From NCBI GenBank assembly GCA_900757615.1, contig CAAEON010000018.1, positions 12,494 through 76,493 on the forward strand: a DNA stretch of 64,000 nt. Reading direction: 5' to 3'. The notes below the pieces were generated by a model. The model had not been told where the DNA came from. It was given only the letters and a program-made list of their open reading frames with translations, and made no database searches. Source of the DNA: an uncultured Collinsella sp. Lineage in GTDB: Bacteria > Actinomycetota > Coriobacteriia > Coriobacteriales > Coriobacteriaceae. Made by a program: the position numbers and the translations under genes. Position 1 is the stretch's first letter; the number at the start of each line of letters is the position of its first letter. Positions 15,845 through 23,929 of the stretch are shown here, piece by piece.

Positions 15845-16702
15845 CTACTCCACGACCTTATCCGGCTGGATGAGCTCCTCGTAGTAGCTGATGTGCTCTC
15901 GGGCGTCCTCGATTTCGGGCAGCAGGAAGTTGTAGATGACCTCTATGATCATCGTGGCACTCATCTTGGAGAATGCGAAATCGCCCGTTGTCAGCAGCGC
16001 CTCGTGATTGACGGTATTAAAGGTGTAGTCGGCTAGGCGCGCAAGTGGAGACTTGCTGTCGCTGCTTATGACGACCACGGTGGCGCCGCAGTCGCGAGCT
16101 GCTTTTGCCATGCGGTTCAGTCGACGCGACTTGCCAGAATTCGAGATCAGCACGATAACGTCGCCGGGGCGCAACGTGAGCGCAAAGCCAATCGAGGTCT
16201 CGCTGATAGTGCTTGCCATGCAGCGAAGGCCCAGCTGCGAAAACTTAAATGTCGCATCGAGCGCGACCGCGTTCGTATTGCCCACGGCGGCGAACTCAAT
16301 AACGCCGGCATTCTTAAGTGCGTGTACAACTGCGGCCAACGTGTCGTGATCAATGCCGTCGATGGTCGCATTAAGCTCGCTCACCTTGGCGGCGAGGATA
16401 TTTTTAAGGCTCTGCTCCATGTTGTCGAGCGAGACCTCGTCGGTCACGCCCTCGTTGCGTTGACTCTCCAGATCGCGCGCCAACGAAAACTGAAAGCTGC
16501 GGAAGCTGCCAAAGCCCAGCTTGCGGCAAAACCGCGAAACAGTCGCCTCGGACGTGGCAGCGGCTCGTGAGAGCTGGGCGGCCGTCAGACGCGGCGCCTC
16601 GGACTGGTGCTCCAATATATAGTCGACAATGCGCTGCTCGGATCCACTATATCCCTGATGAGTGCTAATAAGGGAGAGCGCGCTCTTGCTGCTATCAGTC
16701 AT
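15845..16702 (-). CDS. MurR/RpiR-family transcriptional regulator
   Basis: A 285-residue regulator: an N-terminal helix-turn-helix of the RpiR type (SGSEQRIVDYILEHQ, then SRAAATSEATVSRFCRKLGF) and a C-terminal SIS sugar-phosphate isomerase-fold domain (about 120-260: AVGNTNAVALDATFKFSQLG, then DVIVLISNSGKSRRLNRMAK) that senses a phosphosugar. The start MTDSSKSAL is preferred because AGGAG sits 7 bases upstream; a start 48 bases earlier lacks one. Divergent from the fructose PTS gene with palindromes between them, it is probably the local regulator, with fructose-1-phosphate or a similar ligand. Target and ligand are inferred. Confidence 0.9.
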   Translation of the reverse strand: MTDSSKSALSLISTHQGYSGSEQRIVDYILEHQSEAPRLTAAQLSRAAATSEATVSRFCRKLGFGSFRSFQFSLARDLESQRNEGVTDEVSLDNMEQSLKNILAAKVSELNATIDGIDHDTLAAVVHALKNAGVIEFAAVGNTNAVALDATFKFSQLGLRCMASTISETSIGFALTLRPGDVIVLISNSGKSRRLNRMAKAARDCGATVVVISSDSKSPLARLADYTFNTVNHEALLTTGDFAFSKMSATMIIEVIYNFLLPEIEDAREHISYYEELIQPDKVVE

Positions 16703-16804
16703 GGATGGCTCCTGGTTGGCATGAAAATCGGACTTGTTCTTCAAAGCCATAGTATACGGGCATTTTCAATTACAAGATACACCTTGCCGTTTTAAGTGTT
16801 GATG

Positions 16805-16847
16805 GTAAACTTTCACCTACCGTTTACGGTTATGAAAGAACCTTTCA
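16805..16847. promoter_or_regulatory. Candidate operators between the rpiR-type gene and the fructose PTS
   Basis: Two inverted repeats lie in the 272-base divergent gap: GTAAAC-(11 bases)-GTTTAC at 16805-16827 and TGAAAG-AAC-CTTTCA at 16833-16847. RpiR-family proteins often bind TGAAA/TTTCA dyads, so the second is the better candidate. Nothing else recognisable is in the gap apart from the AGAAGGAGGG ribosome-binding site. Confidence 0.45.
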
Positions 16848-16974
16848 CCGGAGAATTGCGCCTTGTCTCTTCTCACGCGGACGGTAGGTTGGTATCTTTC
16901 AAGTGTGGAAAAACGCGCATGGAAGCGCGTGTAGGGGAGCGCCTGCGGGCGCAGTACTCAAGAAGGAGGGACAC

Positions 16975-18978
16975 ATGGCTAAGTTTGACATCATCGCCGC
17001 CACCGGTTGCCCGACCGGCATCGCGCACACCTTCATGGCGAAGGAGGCGCTGGAGAAGGCAGCTGCCGAGCGCGGTCTGACCATTAAGGTCGAGACCCAT
17101 GGCCAGGTCGGTGTCGAGAACGAGCTCACCAAGAGCGAGATCGCTGGTGCCAAGGCCGTCGTCGTCGCAGCCGACAAGGATGTCCAGGCGGAGCGTTTCG
17201 CCGGTAAGCCCATGGTTTCCGTTGGTGTTTCCAAGGCCCTGTCCGTCGAGGCTGCCGGCAAGCTGATCGACCGCGCACTCGCCGCCAAGGGCGACGACAC
17301 GGTTGCGGCTGCTGCCGATGTCGAGGATGAGGTCGAGGAGAAGGAGTCCATCGGCCACGTCATCTATAAGCACCTCATGAACGGCGTCAGCCACATGCTG
17401 GTCTTCGTCGTCGCCGGTGGTGTTCTGACCGCTGTTTCGTTCCTGTGGGGCATCACGTCCTTTGATTCGACGGCTGCCGACTACAACAGCTTTGCCGCGA
17501 TGCTCAAGATCATCGGCGGCATTGCCATGAACCTCATGGTTCCGGTGCTTTCCGCCTACATCGCCGAGTCCATCGGCAAGCGCCCGGCACTCGTCCCCGG
17601 CTTTGTTGCCGGTATGATCGCCATCCAGGGTCTGCCCGTTAACGCCGATACCGGCATGATCGACGCCGGTGGCGCCGGCGTGGGCTTTGGCTTCCTGGGC
17701 GGCATCGTCGGCGGCTTCCTCGCCGGCTATGTCATCCTGCTGCTCGAGAAGGTCTTTGCCGGTCTGCCCAAGAACCTGGACGGCCTCAAGGCTATCTTCC
17801 TGTACCCGCTGTTCTCGACCGCCATCGTCGGCCTGGTCATGCTCGGCATTTCCGGCCCCATGGCTGCCATCAACACCGCCATGATGGACTTCCTCAAGGG
17901 CCTGTCTGCCTCTGGCGCCGTTGTCCTGGGTCTTGCCATCGGCTGCATGTGCGCCTTTGACATGGGTGGCCCGGTCAACAAGGCTGCTTACGTCACCGGT
18001 ACCGCCATGCTCACCGAGGCCCTGGCCGCCGGTGTCGGCACCGACACCTACAACTTCGGCACCAACTTCATGGCTGCTGTCTCCGCCGCTTGCATCGTTC
18101 CGCCGCTGATCACCACTTTCGCCGTCGTTGTCGGCAAGAAGTACTTCAGCCAGGAGGATCACGACGCCGGTATCGTCAACCTCATCCTTGGTTGCACCCA
18201 CATCACCGAGGGCGCCATTCCGTTCATGACCAAGAACATCTGGCCCGTCATGCCCATCATGATGCTCGGTTCCTCTATCGCTTCGATCCTGACCATTATG
18301 TTCAACGTTCACGATCCGGCGCCTCACGGTGGCTTCCTGGTCCTGCCCGTTGTCGAGAACGGTCCGCTGTGGGTCCTCGCGATCCTCATCGGCGCTGTGG
18401 TCGGTGGCATCCTGTTCGTTGCTTTCAAGAAGTACGACTTCGAGAAGAACCAGAAGACCGCTCCTGCAGCCAAGCCGGTTGAGGCTCCCAAGGCCGCTGC
18501 CGTCGAGGCCCCCAAGGCCGAGGCTGCCGACTTCGTGAAGGTCGAGAATGTCTTTGTCGCCGAGGACTTCGCTTCTCGTGACGAGGCTCTGAGCTTCGTT
18601 TCCAACCAGGCGGTCAAGGCCGGTATCGCCAGCGACGCCGACGCCGTGATGAACGCCTTCCTGGCCCGCGAGGCCGAGGGCACCACGGGCATGATGGAGG
18701 GCTTCGCCATCCCGCATGCCAAGTCCGACGCCATTACCGAGGCTGCCGTCATCGTCGTCAAGGACGAGTCCGGCGTGACCGGTTGGGACACCATGGACGG
18801 CGCTCCCGTTAACGTGGCTATCGCCCTGCTCATCCCCGGTGCCCAGGCCGGCACTACGCACCTCAAGATCCTGTCCAAGGTCGCCGAGGCGCTCATGGAC
18901 GAGGACTTCCGTGCCACCGTCAAGGGTTCCACCGACGCCGCCGAGATCGCCAAGACGATCAACGCCCGCCTGGTCTAA
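16975..18978 (+). CDS. fruA: PTS fructose permease, IIB-IIC-IIA fusion
   Basis: Imports and phosphorylates fructose to fructose-1-phosphate at the membrane. In the 667-residue product the IIB domain comes first (ATGCPTGIAHTFMAKEAL, phospho-Cys12). A IIC domain of about eight to ten helices (roughly 120-475) follows, then an Ala/Pro/Glu-rich linker and a IIA domain whose active His is near residue 581 (FAIPHAKSD). B-C-A order differs from the A-B-C order of many fused fructose permeases. The start at AAGGAGGGACACATG is clear; an upstream in-frame ATG is rejected. Mannose or 2-O-alpha-mannosyl-glycerate cannot be excluded as substrate, but the kinase genes nearby favour fructose. Confidence 0.94.
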   Translation: MAKFDIIAATGCPTGIAHTFMAKEALEKAAAERGLTIKVETHGQVGVENELTKSEIAGAKAVVVAADKDVQAERFAGKPMVSVGVSKALSVEAAGKLIDRALAAKGDDTVAAAADVEDEVEEKESIGHVIYKHLMNGVSHMLVFVVAGGVLTAVSFLWGITSFDSTAADYNSFAAMLKIIGGIAMNLMVPVLSAYIAESIGKRPALVPGFVAGMIAIQGLPVNADTGMIDAGGAGVGFGFLGGIVGGFLAGYVILLLEKVFAGLPKNLDGLKAIFLYPLFSTAIVGLVMLGISGPMAAINTAMMDFLKGLSASGAVVLGLAIGCMCAFDMGGPVNKAAYVTGTAMLTEALAAGVGTDTYNFGTNFMAAVSAACIVPPLITTFAVVVGKKYFSQEDHDAGIVNLILGCTHITEGAIPFMTKNIWPVMPIMMLGSSIASILTIMFNVHDPAPHGGFLVLPVVENGPLWVLAILIGAVVGGILFVAFKKYDFEKNQKTAPAAKPVEAPKAAAVEAPKAEAADFVKVENVFVAEDFASRDEALSFVSNQAVKAGIASDADAVMNAFLAREAEGTTGMMEGFAIPHAKSDAITEAAVIVVKDESGVTGWDTMDGAPVNVAIALLIPGAQAGTTHLKILSKVAEALMDEDFRATVKGSTDAAEIAKTINARLV

Positions 18979-19013
18979 TCCCGTAACACGCGAATTCCAT
19001 CGCCCCCTGTAAC

Positions 19014-19049
19014 AAAGGCGGAGCCCCTCTCCAGGGCCTCCGCCTTTTT
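19014..19049 (+). terminator. Rho-independent terminator after the fructose PTS gene
   Basis: Stem AAAGGCGGAG / CTCCGCCTTT, with an inner CCCT/AGGG pair, is followed by TTTTT. Confidence 0.9.
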
Positions 19050-19053
19050 CATG

Positions 19054-19144
19054 CCCCTTCTTCTAACTTGCGGTGAAATAGGGACTGTTTAAACGTTTCA
19101 ACCCCAAATTCAGTCCCTATTTCACCGCAACTTAGAAGAAGGGG
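19054..19144. repeat. Palindromic repeat, family A, copy 1
   Basis: Arms of 34 bases (19054-19087 and 19111-19144) match with a single mismatch and enclose 23 bases. The inner arm sequence TTGCGGTGAAATAGGGACTG is nearly repeated at 50.1 kb. It directly follows the PTS terminator and has no coding potential. Confidence 0.92.
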
Positions 19145-19240
19145 ATAGCGCGGCCTGTCTATCGGATCGTCCGGGCGGACAAATTTTCAGCCAGAATTCC
19201 TTTCAGCCGACATTGCTCTGGACCGACCGAGTTTCCGCAG

Positions 19241-19367
19241 CTCGCCCGCCGGGCGGGGCGATTAAGTTTGTCGCGAGTTCCGCACGCAAAGGAATGCACT
19301 TAATGTGCTTTCCGTCTTGCGCAGGACTGTAGAGCAGCAAACTTAACCGTCCCGCCCGGCGGGCGAG
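19241..19367. repeat. Palindromic element with conserved core, family B, copy 1
   Basis: Arms of 30 bases (19241-19270 and 19338-19367, two mismatches) enclose a 67-base core. The core contains CGCGAGTTCCGCACG, a central CACTTAATGTG hairpin and GCAGGACTGT. The same core, reverse-complemented and with different arms, occurs at 57.3 kb. It lies in the 526-base gap between fruA and ptsH. The rest of that gap holds family A copy 1, a possible TGTG-AAA-CACA dyad at 19399-19409 and a TAATAT -10-like box at 19433, with no gene. Confidence 0.88.
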
Positions 19368-19505
19368 CGCAGGGATACGACATCTGTCCAACAATTCGTG
19401 TGAAACACAATGAAAAACCGTTTGATGTGAGTTAATATAAACAACGTCGTGAATCTGACTCCTGCCACATGCATGACAGGGGTTAAACACAAAAAGGAGT
19501 CAATT

Positions 19506-19769
19506 ATGGTTTCTGAGAAGGCTACCCTCGTTAATCCTCAGGGTCTGCACATGCGTCCGGCTGGTCTGTTCGCCTCCACCATGGGCAAGTACGCCTGTGA
19601 CGTGACGGTCGTTACCCCCGAGAAGGAGGTCAACGGCAAGTCCCCGATGGCCCTCATGGCTGCTGGTATCCCCTGCGGCACCGAGGTCGAGGTCAAGTGC
19701 GACGGCGCTGACGAGGCCGAGGCTCTGGCTGCTGCCATCGAGCTCATCAAGAGCGGTCTTGGCGAGTAG
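19506..19769 (+). CDS. ptsH: Phosphocarrier protein HPr
   Basis: An 87-residue PTS phosphocarrier that passes phosphate from enzyme I His to IIA domains. It has phospho-His15 in NPQGLHMRPA and the Ser46 regulatory site (NGKSPMALM), so HPr kinase control is possible although no hprK is in the window. The start MVSEKATL follows AAAAAGGAG. It lies between the fructose permease and enzyme I, with a terminator after it, so ptsH can be expressed more strongly than ptsI. Confidence 0.97.
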   Translation: MVSEKATLVNPQGLHMRPAGLFASTMGKYACDVTVVTPEKEVNGKSPMALMAAGIPCGTEVEVKCDGADEAEALAAAIELIKSGLGE

Positions 19770-19814
19770 AACTCATACGGGTCGCATGTTGAACAACTAA
19801 GTTCATATTTGGGG

Positions 19815-19850
19815 GCGCAGTGACCTGTTGTAAGGTAGCTGCGCTCTTTT
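19815..19850 (+). terminator. Terminator or attenuator between ptsH and ptsI
   Basis: Stem GCGCAG-(TG)-ACCT / AGGT-(AG)-CTGCGC with a 6-base loop and a TCTTTTG tail. It is weaker than the other terminators, which would allow partial readthrough into ptsI. Confidence 0.7.
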
Positions 19851-19896
19851 GTCATGGATATGGCAAAACGCTTTATCACATGACACGGAGAGAGGA

Positions 19897-21606
19897 ATGG
19901 GAATGTATCAGGGAGTCAACGCTTCCGAGGGCATCGGTATCGGCACCGTCATGGTCGCCGTCGATCCCGACTTGACGTTTGAGCCGCACGAGGTTGCTGA
20001 TTCGGCAGCAGAGAAGGAGCGCTATCAGTCCGCTCTTTCGGTCTTCTGCGAGAAGACCCAGGCTCAGGCCGACCACATGAAGGAGACGGTGGGCGAGGCC
20101 GAGGCCGAGATCATGAGCGGACACATTGTCCTGGCTCAGGACCCGGGCATGACCGACGCCATCAACGCCGCCATTGACGGCGGCACCTGCGCCGAGCAGG
20201 CGCTCATGGACACCTCGACCATGTTCGAGAACATGTTCCTGTCCATGGACGACGAGATGTTCCGTCTGCGCGCGGCCGACATCGCCGACATCCGCACCGG
20301 TATTCTGGCCGAGCTGCTGGGCAAGGAGGTCGTCGACCTCTCCGTCCTGCCCGAGAATACTGTCGTTGTCGTGCACGACCTCACGCCGTCCATGACCGCC
20401 ACGATCGATAAGGCCCACGTTGCCGGTATCGTCACCGAGACCGGTGGCCGCACGTCGCACTCCGCGATCATCGCGCGCGCCCTCGAGATCCCGGCTGTCC
20501 TTTCGGTTTCCAACAGCTGCACCGCGCTGCGCAACGGTATGACCGTTGTCGTCGACGGTGGCAAGGGTATCGTTGAGGCCGATCCCGACGAGGAGACGCT
20601 CGCTGCCTATACCGCCAAGGCCGAGGCCTTCGCTGCCGAGAAGGCAGCCCTCGAGGCCTTCCGTGGCAAGCCGTCCGTGACTGCCGATGGCATCAAGAAG
20701 ATCATCGCTTGCAACATCGGTAACCCCGATGACGTGCCCAACGCGCTCGATCACGACGCCGAGGCCATCGGTCTGTTCCGCTCCGAGTTCCTGTTCATGG
20801 ACTCTGCTGAGCTTCCTTCCGAGGAGGAGCAGTTCAACGCCTACCGTAAGGTCGCCAGCGCGCTCAAGGGTGCTCCTGTCATCATCCGCACGCTCGACGT
20901 GGGCGGCGACAAGGAGATTCCGTATCTGCACATGGTCAAGGAAGATAACCCCTTCATGGGCTTCCGCGCCGTGCGTTACTGCCTGGCCAATCCCGACCAG
21001 TACAAGGTCCAGCTCCGCGCTCTGCTGCGCGCTAGCGCCTTCGGTGACGTCAAGATCATGATCCCGCTCGTCACCTGCGTCGAGGAGGTCTTGGCTGTCA
21101 AGGAGCTCGTCGAGCAGTGCAAGGCCGAGCTGACCGAAGAGGGTCGCAAGTTCAACGAGAACATCGAGGTCGGCATCATGGTCGAGACGCCCGCCGCTTC
21201 GCTGCTCGCAGACCGTCTGGCCGAGGTCGCCGACTTCTTCTCCATCGGCACCAACGACCTGATCGGCTATACCATGTGCGCCGACCGTGGCAACGACACC
21301 ATCTCCAACCTGTACCAGGTGTACTATCCCGCCGTGCTCCGCTCGCTCAAGAACATCATCGAGAGCGGCGTTAAGGCCGGCATCATGGTCGGTATGTGCG
21401 GCGAGGCCGCTGCCGATCCGCTGCTCGAGCCGCTGCTGATCAGCTGGGGCCTGGAGGAGTTCTCGATGAGCGCTCCGTCCATCCTGCGCGCCCGCAAGAC
21501 CATCAGCCAGTGGACCAAGGCCGAGTGCGACGAGCTCGCCGAGAAGGCGCTCGCCTGCAACACCGCCGCCGAGGTCAAGGCACTGCTCGAGTCCGCAGCT
21601 CGCTAA
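19897..21606 (+). CDS. ptsI: PTS enzyme I (phosphoenolpyruvate--protein phosphotransferase)
   Basis: Takes phosphate from PEP and gives it to HPr. About 569 residues: the N-terminal HPr-binding helical domain, the swivelling phospho-His domain with His188 (ETGGRTSHSAIIARALEIP), then the PEP-binding TIM barrel with FRSEFLFMD, FRAVRYCL, FFSIGTNDLIGYTM and the catalytic Cys in GMCGEAAADP. All key residues are present. The GGAGAGAGG ribosome-binding site could serve ATG 19897 or ATG 19903. It sits two genes downstream of the permease and upstream of two fructose-1-phosphate kinase-type genes. Confidence 0.96.
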   Translation: MGMYQGVNASEGIGIGTVMVAVDPDLTFEPHEVADSAAEKERYQSALSVFCEKTQAQADHMKETVGEAEAEIMSGHIVLAQDPGMTDAINAAIDGGTCAEQALMDTSTMFENMFLSMDDEMFRLRAADIADIRTGILAELLGKEVVDLSVLPENTVVVVHDLTPSMTATIDKAHVAGIVTETGGRTSHSAIIARALEIPAVLSVSNSCTALRNGMTVVVDGGKGIVEADPDEETLAAYTAKAEAFAAEKAALEAFRGKPSVTADGIKKIIACNIGNPDDVPNALDHDAEAIGLFRSEFLFMDSAELPSEEEQFNAYRKVASALKGAPVIIRTLDVGGDKEIPYLHMVKEDNPFMGFRAVRYCLANPDQYKVQLRALLRASAFGDVKIMIPLVTCVEEVLAVKELVEQCKAELTEEGRKFNENIEVGIMVETPAASLLADRLAEVADFFSIGTNDLIGYTMCADRGNDTISNLYQVYYPAVLRSLKNIIESGVKAGIMVGMCGEAAADPLLEPLLISWGLEEFSMSAPSILRARKTISQWTKAECDELAEKALACNTAAEVKALLESAAR

Positions 21607-21623
21607 TTTGGTATCAGAGGTAA

Positions 21624-21653
21624 CCGCGTGGTTGGAATGGGCCGGCCACGCGG
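21624..21653 (+). other. Hairpin in the ptsI-fruK gap
   Basis: CCGCGTGG and CCACGCGG form an 8-bp stem with a 14-base loop. No T-run follows, so it is more likely a stabilising or processing hairpin than a terminator. Confidence 0.4.
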
Positions 21654-21680
21654 CCCTCACATATACAGGGGGTACTGTAA

Positions 21681-22613
21681 ATGTTCTACACGCTAACCGC
21701 TAACCCGGCTGTCGACATGACGGTTTCGAGTTCTCCGCTCGAGCCCGACGAGAACGTCCGCACCGGCTCGGCCAGCTACACGGCTAACGGCAAGGGCCTC
21801 GACGTGTCCTTCGCCTTTAAGAAGATGGGCGTCGACACCGTCGCGCTCGGCTTCTTCGCTGGCTTCACGGGCAAGTTCATCGTCGAGGAGGTCATGAACC
21901 TGGGTTGCCTCTGCCGCCCGGTCTGGACCGACGGTATCACGCGCATCAACACCTACGTCAACGATGGCCAGCACGAGTACGGCATCCTGAACCCCGGCGC
22001 CCCGATCACGCCGCAGCACCAGGAGGAGCTCTACAACATCCTGGACACCGCGGGCGATCTTGAGTGCCTGATCGTCTCCGGCTCCGTGCCTCCCAAAGCC
22101 ACGCCCGACTTCCTGGCTCAGGTCATGGAGCACGCTCAGGCTCGTGGCGCCGACGTCGTCCTGGACCTTTCCTCCGACAAGCTCAAGGAGCTCGCTCACA
22201 AGAAGCCGCTGCTCATCAAGCCGAACCATCACGAGATGAAGGCCATCTTCGGCGTGCCGGTCGACACCGACGACGAGGTTCGCGTTGCCATGAAGATGGC
22301 TCACGACGCTGGCGTTCAGAACGTGCTGCTCACCCGTGGTAGCCGCGGCGACGCTTACTTCTCCAACGGCGAGGACATCTGGTACGCCAAGCGTGAGTTC
22401 AACATCAAGCTGGTTTCTTCCGTCTGCGCCGGCGACTGCACCCTCGCTGCGTTCCTGCACAAGTGGTACAGGGATCGCGACAACGTCGAGGAGGCCATGA
22501 AGCTCGCTATGGCCACCGGCGCCAACGTTGCCGAGTCCGTCGGCATCGGCGACTTCGGTCACGTCGACGAGTACAGCAAGCGCGTTGCTGTCCGCAAGCT
22601 CGATCGTCAGTAA
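21681..22613 (+). CDS. fruK: PfkB-family kinase, probable 1-phosphofructokinase (first copy)
   Basis: Expected to phosphorylate fructose-1-phosphate to fructose-1,6-bisphosphate, the step after PTS uptake. The 310-residue product opens with MFYTLTANPAVDMTV, the 1-PFK/tagatose-6-phosphate kinase signature, followed by NGKGLDVSFAFKKMG (Asn replaces the first Gly of the usual GGKG) and VWTDGITRINTYV. The PfkB anion-hole motif reads SSVCAGDCTLAAFL: the catalytic Asp is kept and the usual first Gly is Cys. A paralogue follows directly. Tagatose-6-phosphate kinase is the main alternative. Confidence 0.87.
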   Translation: MFYTLTANPAVDMTVSSSPLEPDENVRTGSASYTANGKGLDVSFAFKKMGVDTVALGFFAGFTGKFIVEEVMNLGCLCRPVWTDGITRINTYVNDGQHEYGILNPGAPITPQHQEELYNILDTAGDLECLIVSGSVPPKATPDFLAQVMEHAQARGADVVLDLSSDKLKELAHKKPLLIKPNHHEMKAIFGVPVDTDDEVRVAMKMAHDAGVQNVLLTRGSRGDAYFSNGEDIWYAKREFNIKLVSSVCAGDCTLAAFLHKWYRDRDNVEEAMKLAMATGANVAESVGIGDFGHVDEYSKRVAVRKLDRQ

Positions 22614-22641
22614 TCGAAACACGACATATTCGTGCGCATGC

Positions 22642-22672
22642 GGCGCCCCGGTTTCGGCCGGGGCGCCTTTTT
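22642..22672 (+). terminator. Rho-independent terminator after the first PfkB kinase
   Basis: Perfect 10-bp stem GGCGCCCCGG / CCGGGGCGCC, 6-base loop, then TTTTT. Confidence 0.93.
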
Positions 22673-22801
22673 GTTCCGGCATGGGGGAGAGGTGTCCTTC
22701 CGTACTTCATCGCTTCCACACCGTTCACCGAGTTGTCCTAGCCTTTTGTCGATGCGTGGAATATACTTTCATTAACACGTTGCTTCGTGAAAGGAACATT
22801 C

Positions 22802-23734
22802 ATGATTTACACGCTCACTGCAAATCCCGCCATTGACTACAACATCGCCTGCGACGGCCTTGCTGCCAACACCGTCACGCGTACCCGCAACGCCGTCTAC
22901 ACGCCCAACGGCAAGGGCCTCAACGTCTCGTTTACGCTTGACCACTACGGTGTCGACACCACGATCCTGGGTTTCTTCGCCGGCTTCTCGGGCGAGTTTA
23001 TCGTTAAGGGCGCTGAGGCCCTGGGCGTGCCCGTCAAGCCCGTGTGGACCGACGGCATCACGCGCGTCAACGTGTTCCTCAACGCCGGCCCCGACACCGA
23101 GTACAACATGGTCAACGCCGGTGCCGCCATCAACGAGGCCAACGAGCAGGAGATGTTTGAGCTCATCGATTCGCTCGATGACATGACCTGCCTGGTCATC
23201 AGCGGCTCGCTGCCTCCCAACACTTCCGAGGGCTTCCTGGCCGAGGTCCTGCGCCGCGTCAAGGCCAAGGGGGCCGAGTTCGTCCTCGATATCTCGAGCC
23301 ATCAGCTGGCAGACCTCATTGCCATGGAGCCGCTGCTGATCAAGCCTAATGACGACGAGCTGCTCGACATCTTTGGCATCAAGGTGAGCGGTGGCGACGA
23401 TGAGTCCGTCAAGGGCGCCATGGCCGAGCTGCACGCCAAGGGCGCTAAGAACGTGCTGCTGACGCTCGGCGGCGACGGCGCGTACTTCTCCAACGGCGAA
23501 CACATCTGGTTTGCCAACCGTACCTTTGAGGTCAAGCTGCTGTCGACCGTTTGCGCCGGTGACTCTTCGCTGGCCGCCTTCCTGTCCGTGTGGCACGACG
23601 CCCCGGAGCGCGTCGAGGACGCCCTGCGTCTCTCGATGGCCACCGGCGCCAACGTGGTCGAGTGCCCCGGTCTGGGCGATTTTGCCAAGGTGGACGAATA
23701 TAAGAAGCACATCGAGGTTCGCCAGGTCTGCTAG
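22802..23734 (+). CDS. PfkB-family kinase, probable 1-phosphofructokinase (second copy)
   Basis: A 310-residue paralogue of the preceding kinase, with the same length and motif order: MIYTLTANPAIDYN, NGKGLNVSFTLDHYG, VWTDGITRVNVFLN and STVCAGDSSLAAFL. The shared NGKG and CAGD variants show that the two arose by duplication rather than separate acquisition. Its start follows GAAAGGAAC. A TATACT box 35 bases upstream, after the previous terminator, suggests its own promoter, so the copies may be regulated separately and could differ in sugar (fructose-1-phosphate versus tagatose-6-phosphate). Confidence 0.86.
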   Translation: MIYTLTANPAIDYNIACDGLAANTVTRTRNAVYTPNGKGLNVSFTLDHYGVDTTILGFFAGFSGEFIVKGAEALGVPVKPVWTDGITRVNVFLNAGPDTEYNMVNAGAAINEANEQEMFELIDSLDDMTCLVISGSLPPNTSEGFLAEVLRRVKAKGAEFVLDISSHQLADLIAMEPLLIKPNDDELLDIFGIKVSGGDDESVKGAMAELHAKGAKNVLLTLGGDGAYFSNGEHIWFANRTFEVKLLSTVCAGDSSLAAFLSVWHDAPERVEDALRLSMATGANVVECPGLGDFAKVDEYKKHIEVRQVC

Positions 23735-23756
23735 CCGCATCGATACGTCGTTGCCG

Positions 23757-23792
23757 AACACCCGCTTTGGATTACCAAGGCGGGTGTTTTTT
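23757..23792 (+). terminator. Rho-independent terminator after the second PfkB kinase
   Basis: A 14-base stem (AACACCCGCTTTGG / CCAAGGCGGGTGTT, one T-G wobble) with a 4-base loop and a TTTT tail. Confidence 0.9.
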
Positions 23793-23929
23793 GCGCGCTG
23801 AACGTATGTGGCGTCTGCTGTCTTGATTTATCTAATCGACGACGCGATTGCGTGTGCGTGTTTTCTCGTTTCTTGCTAGACTTCTTGAGAACCATCGATT
23901 TACGCTCAAAAGTGCAGGAGGCCATAGGC

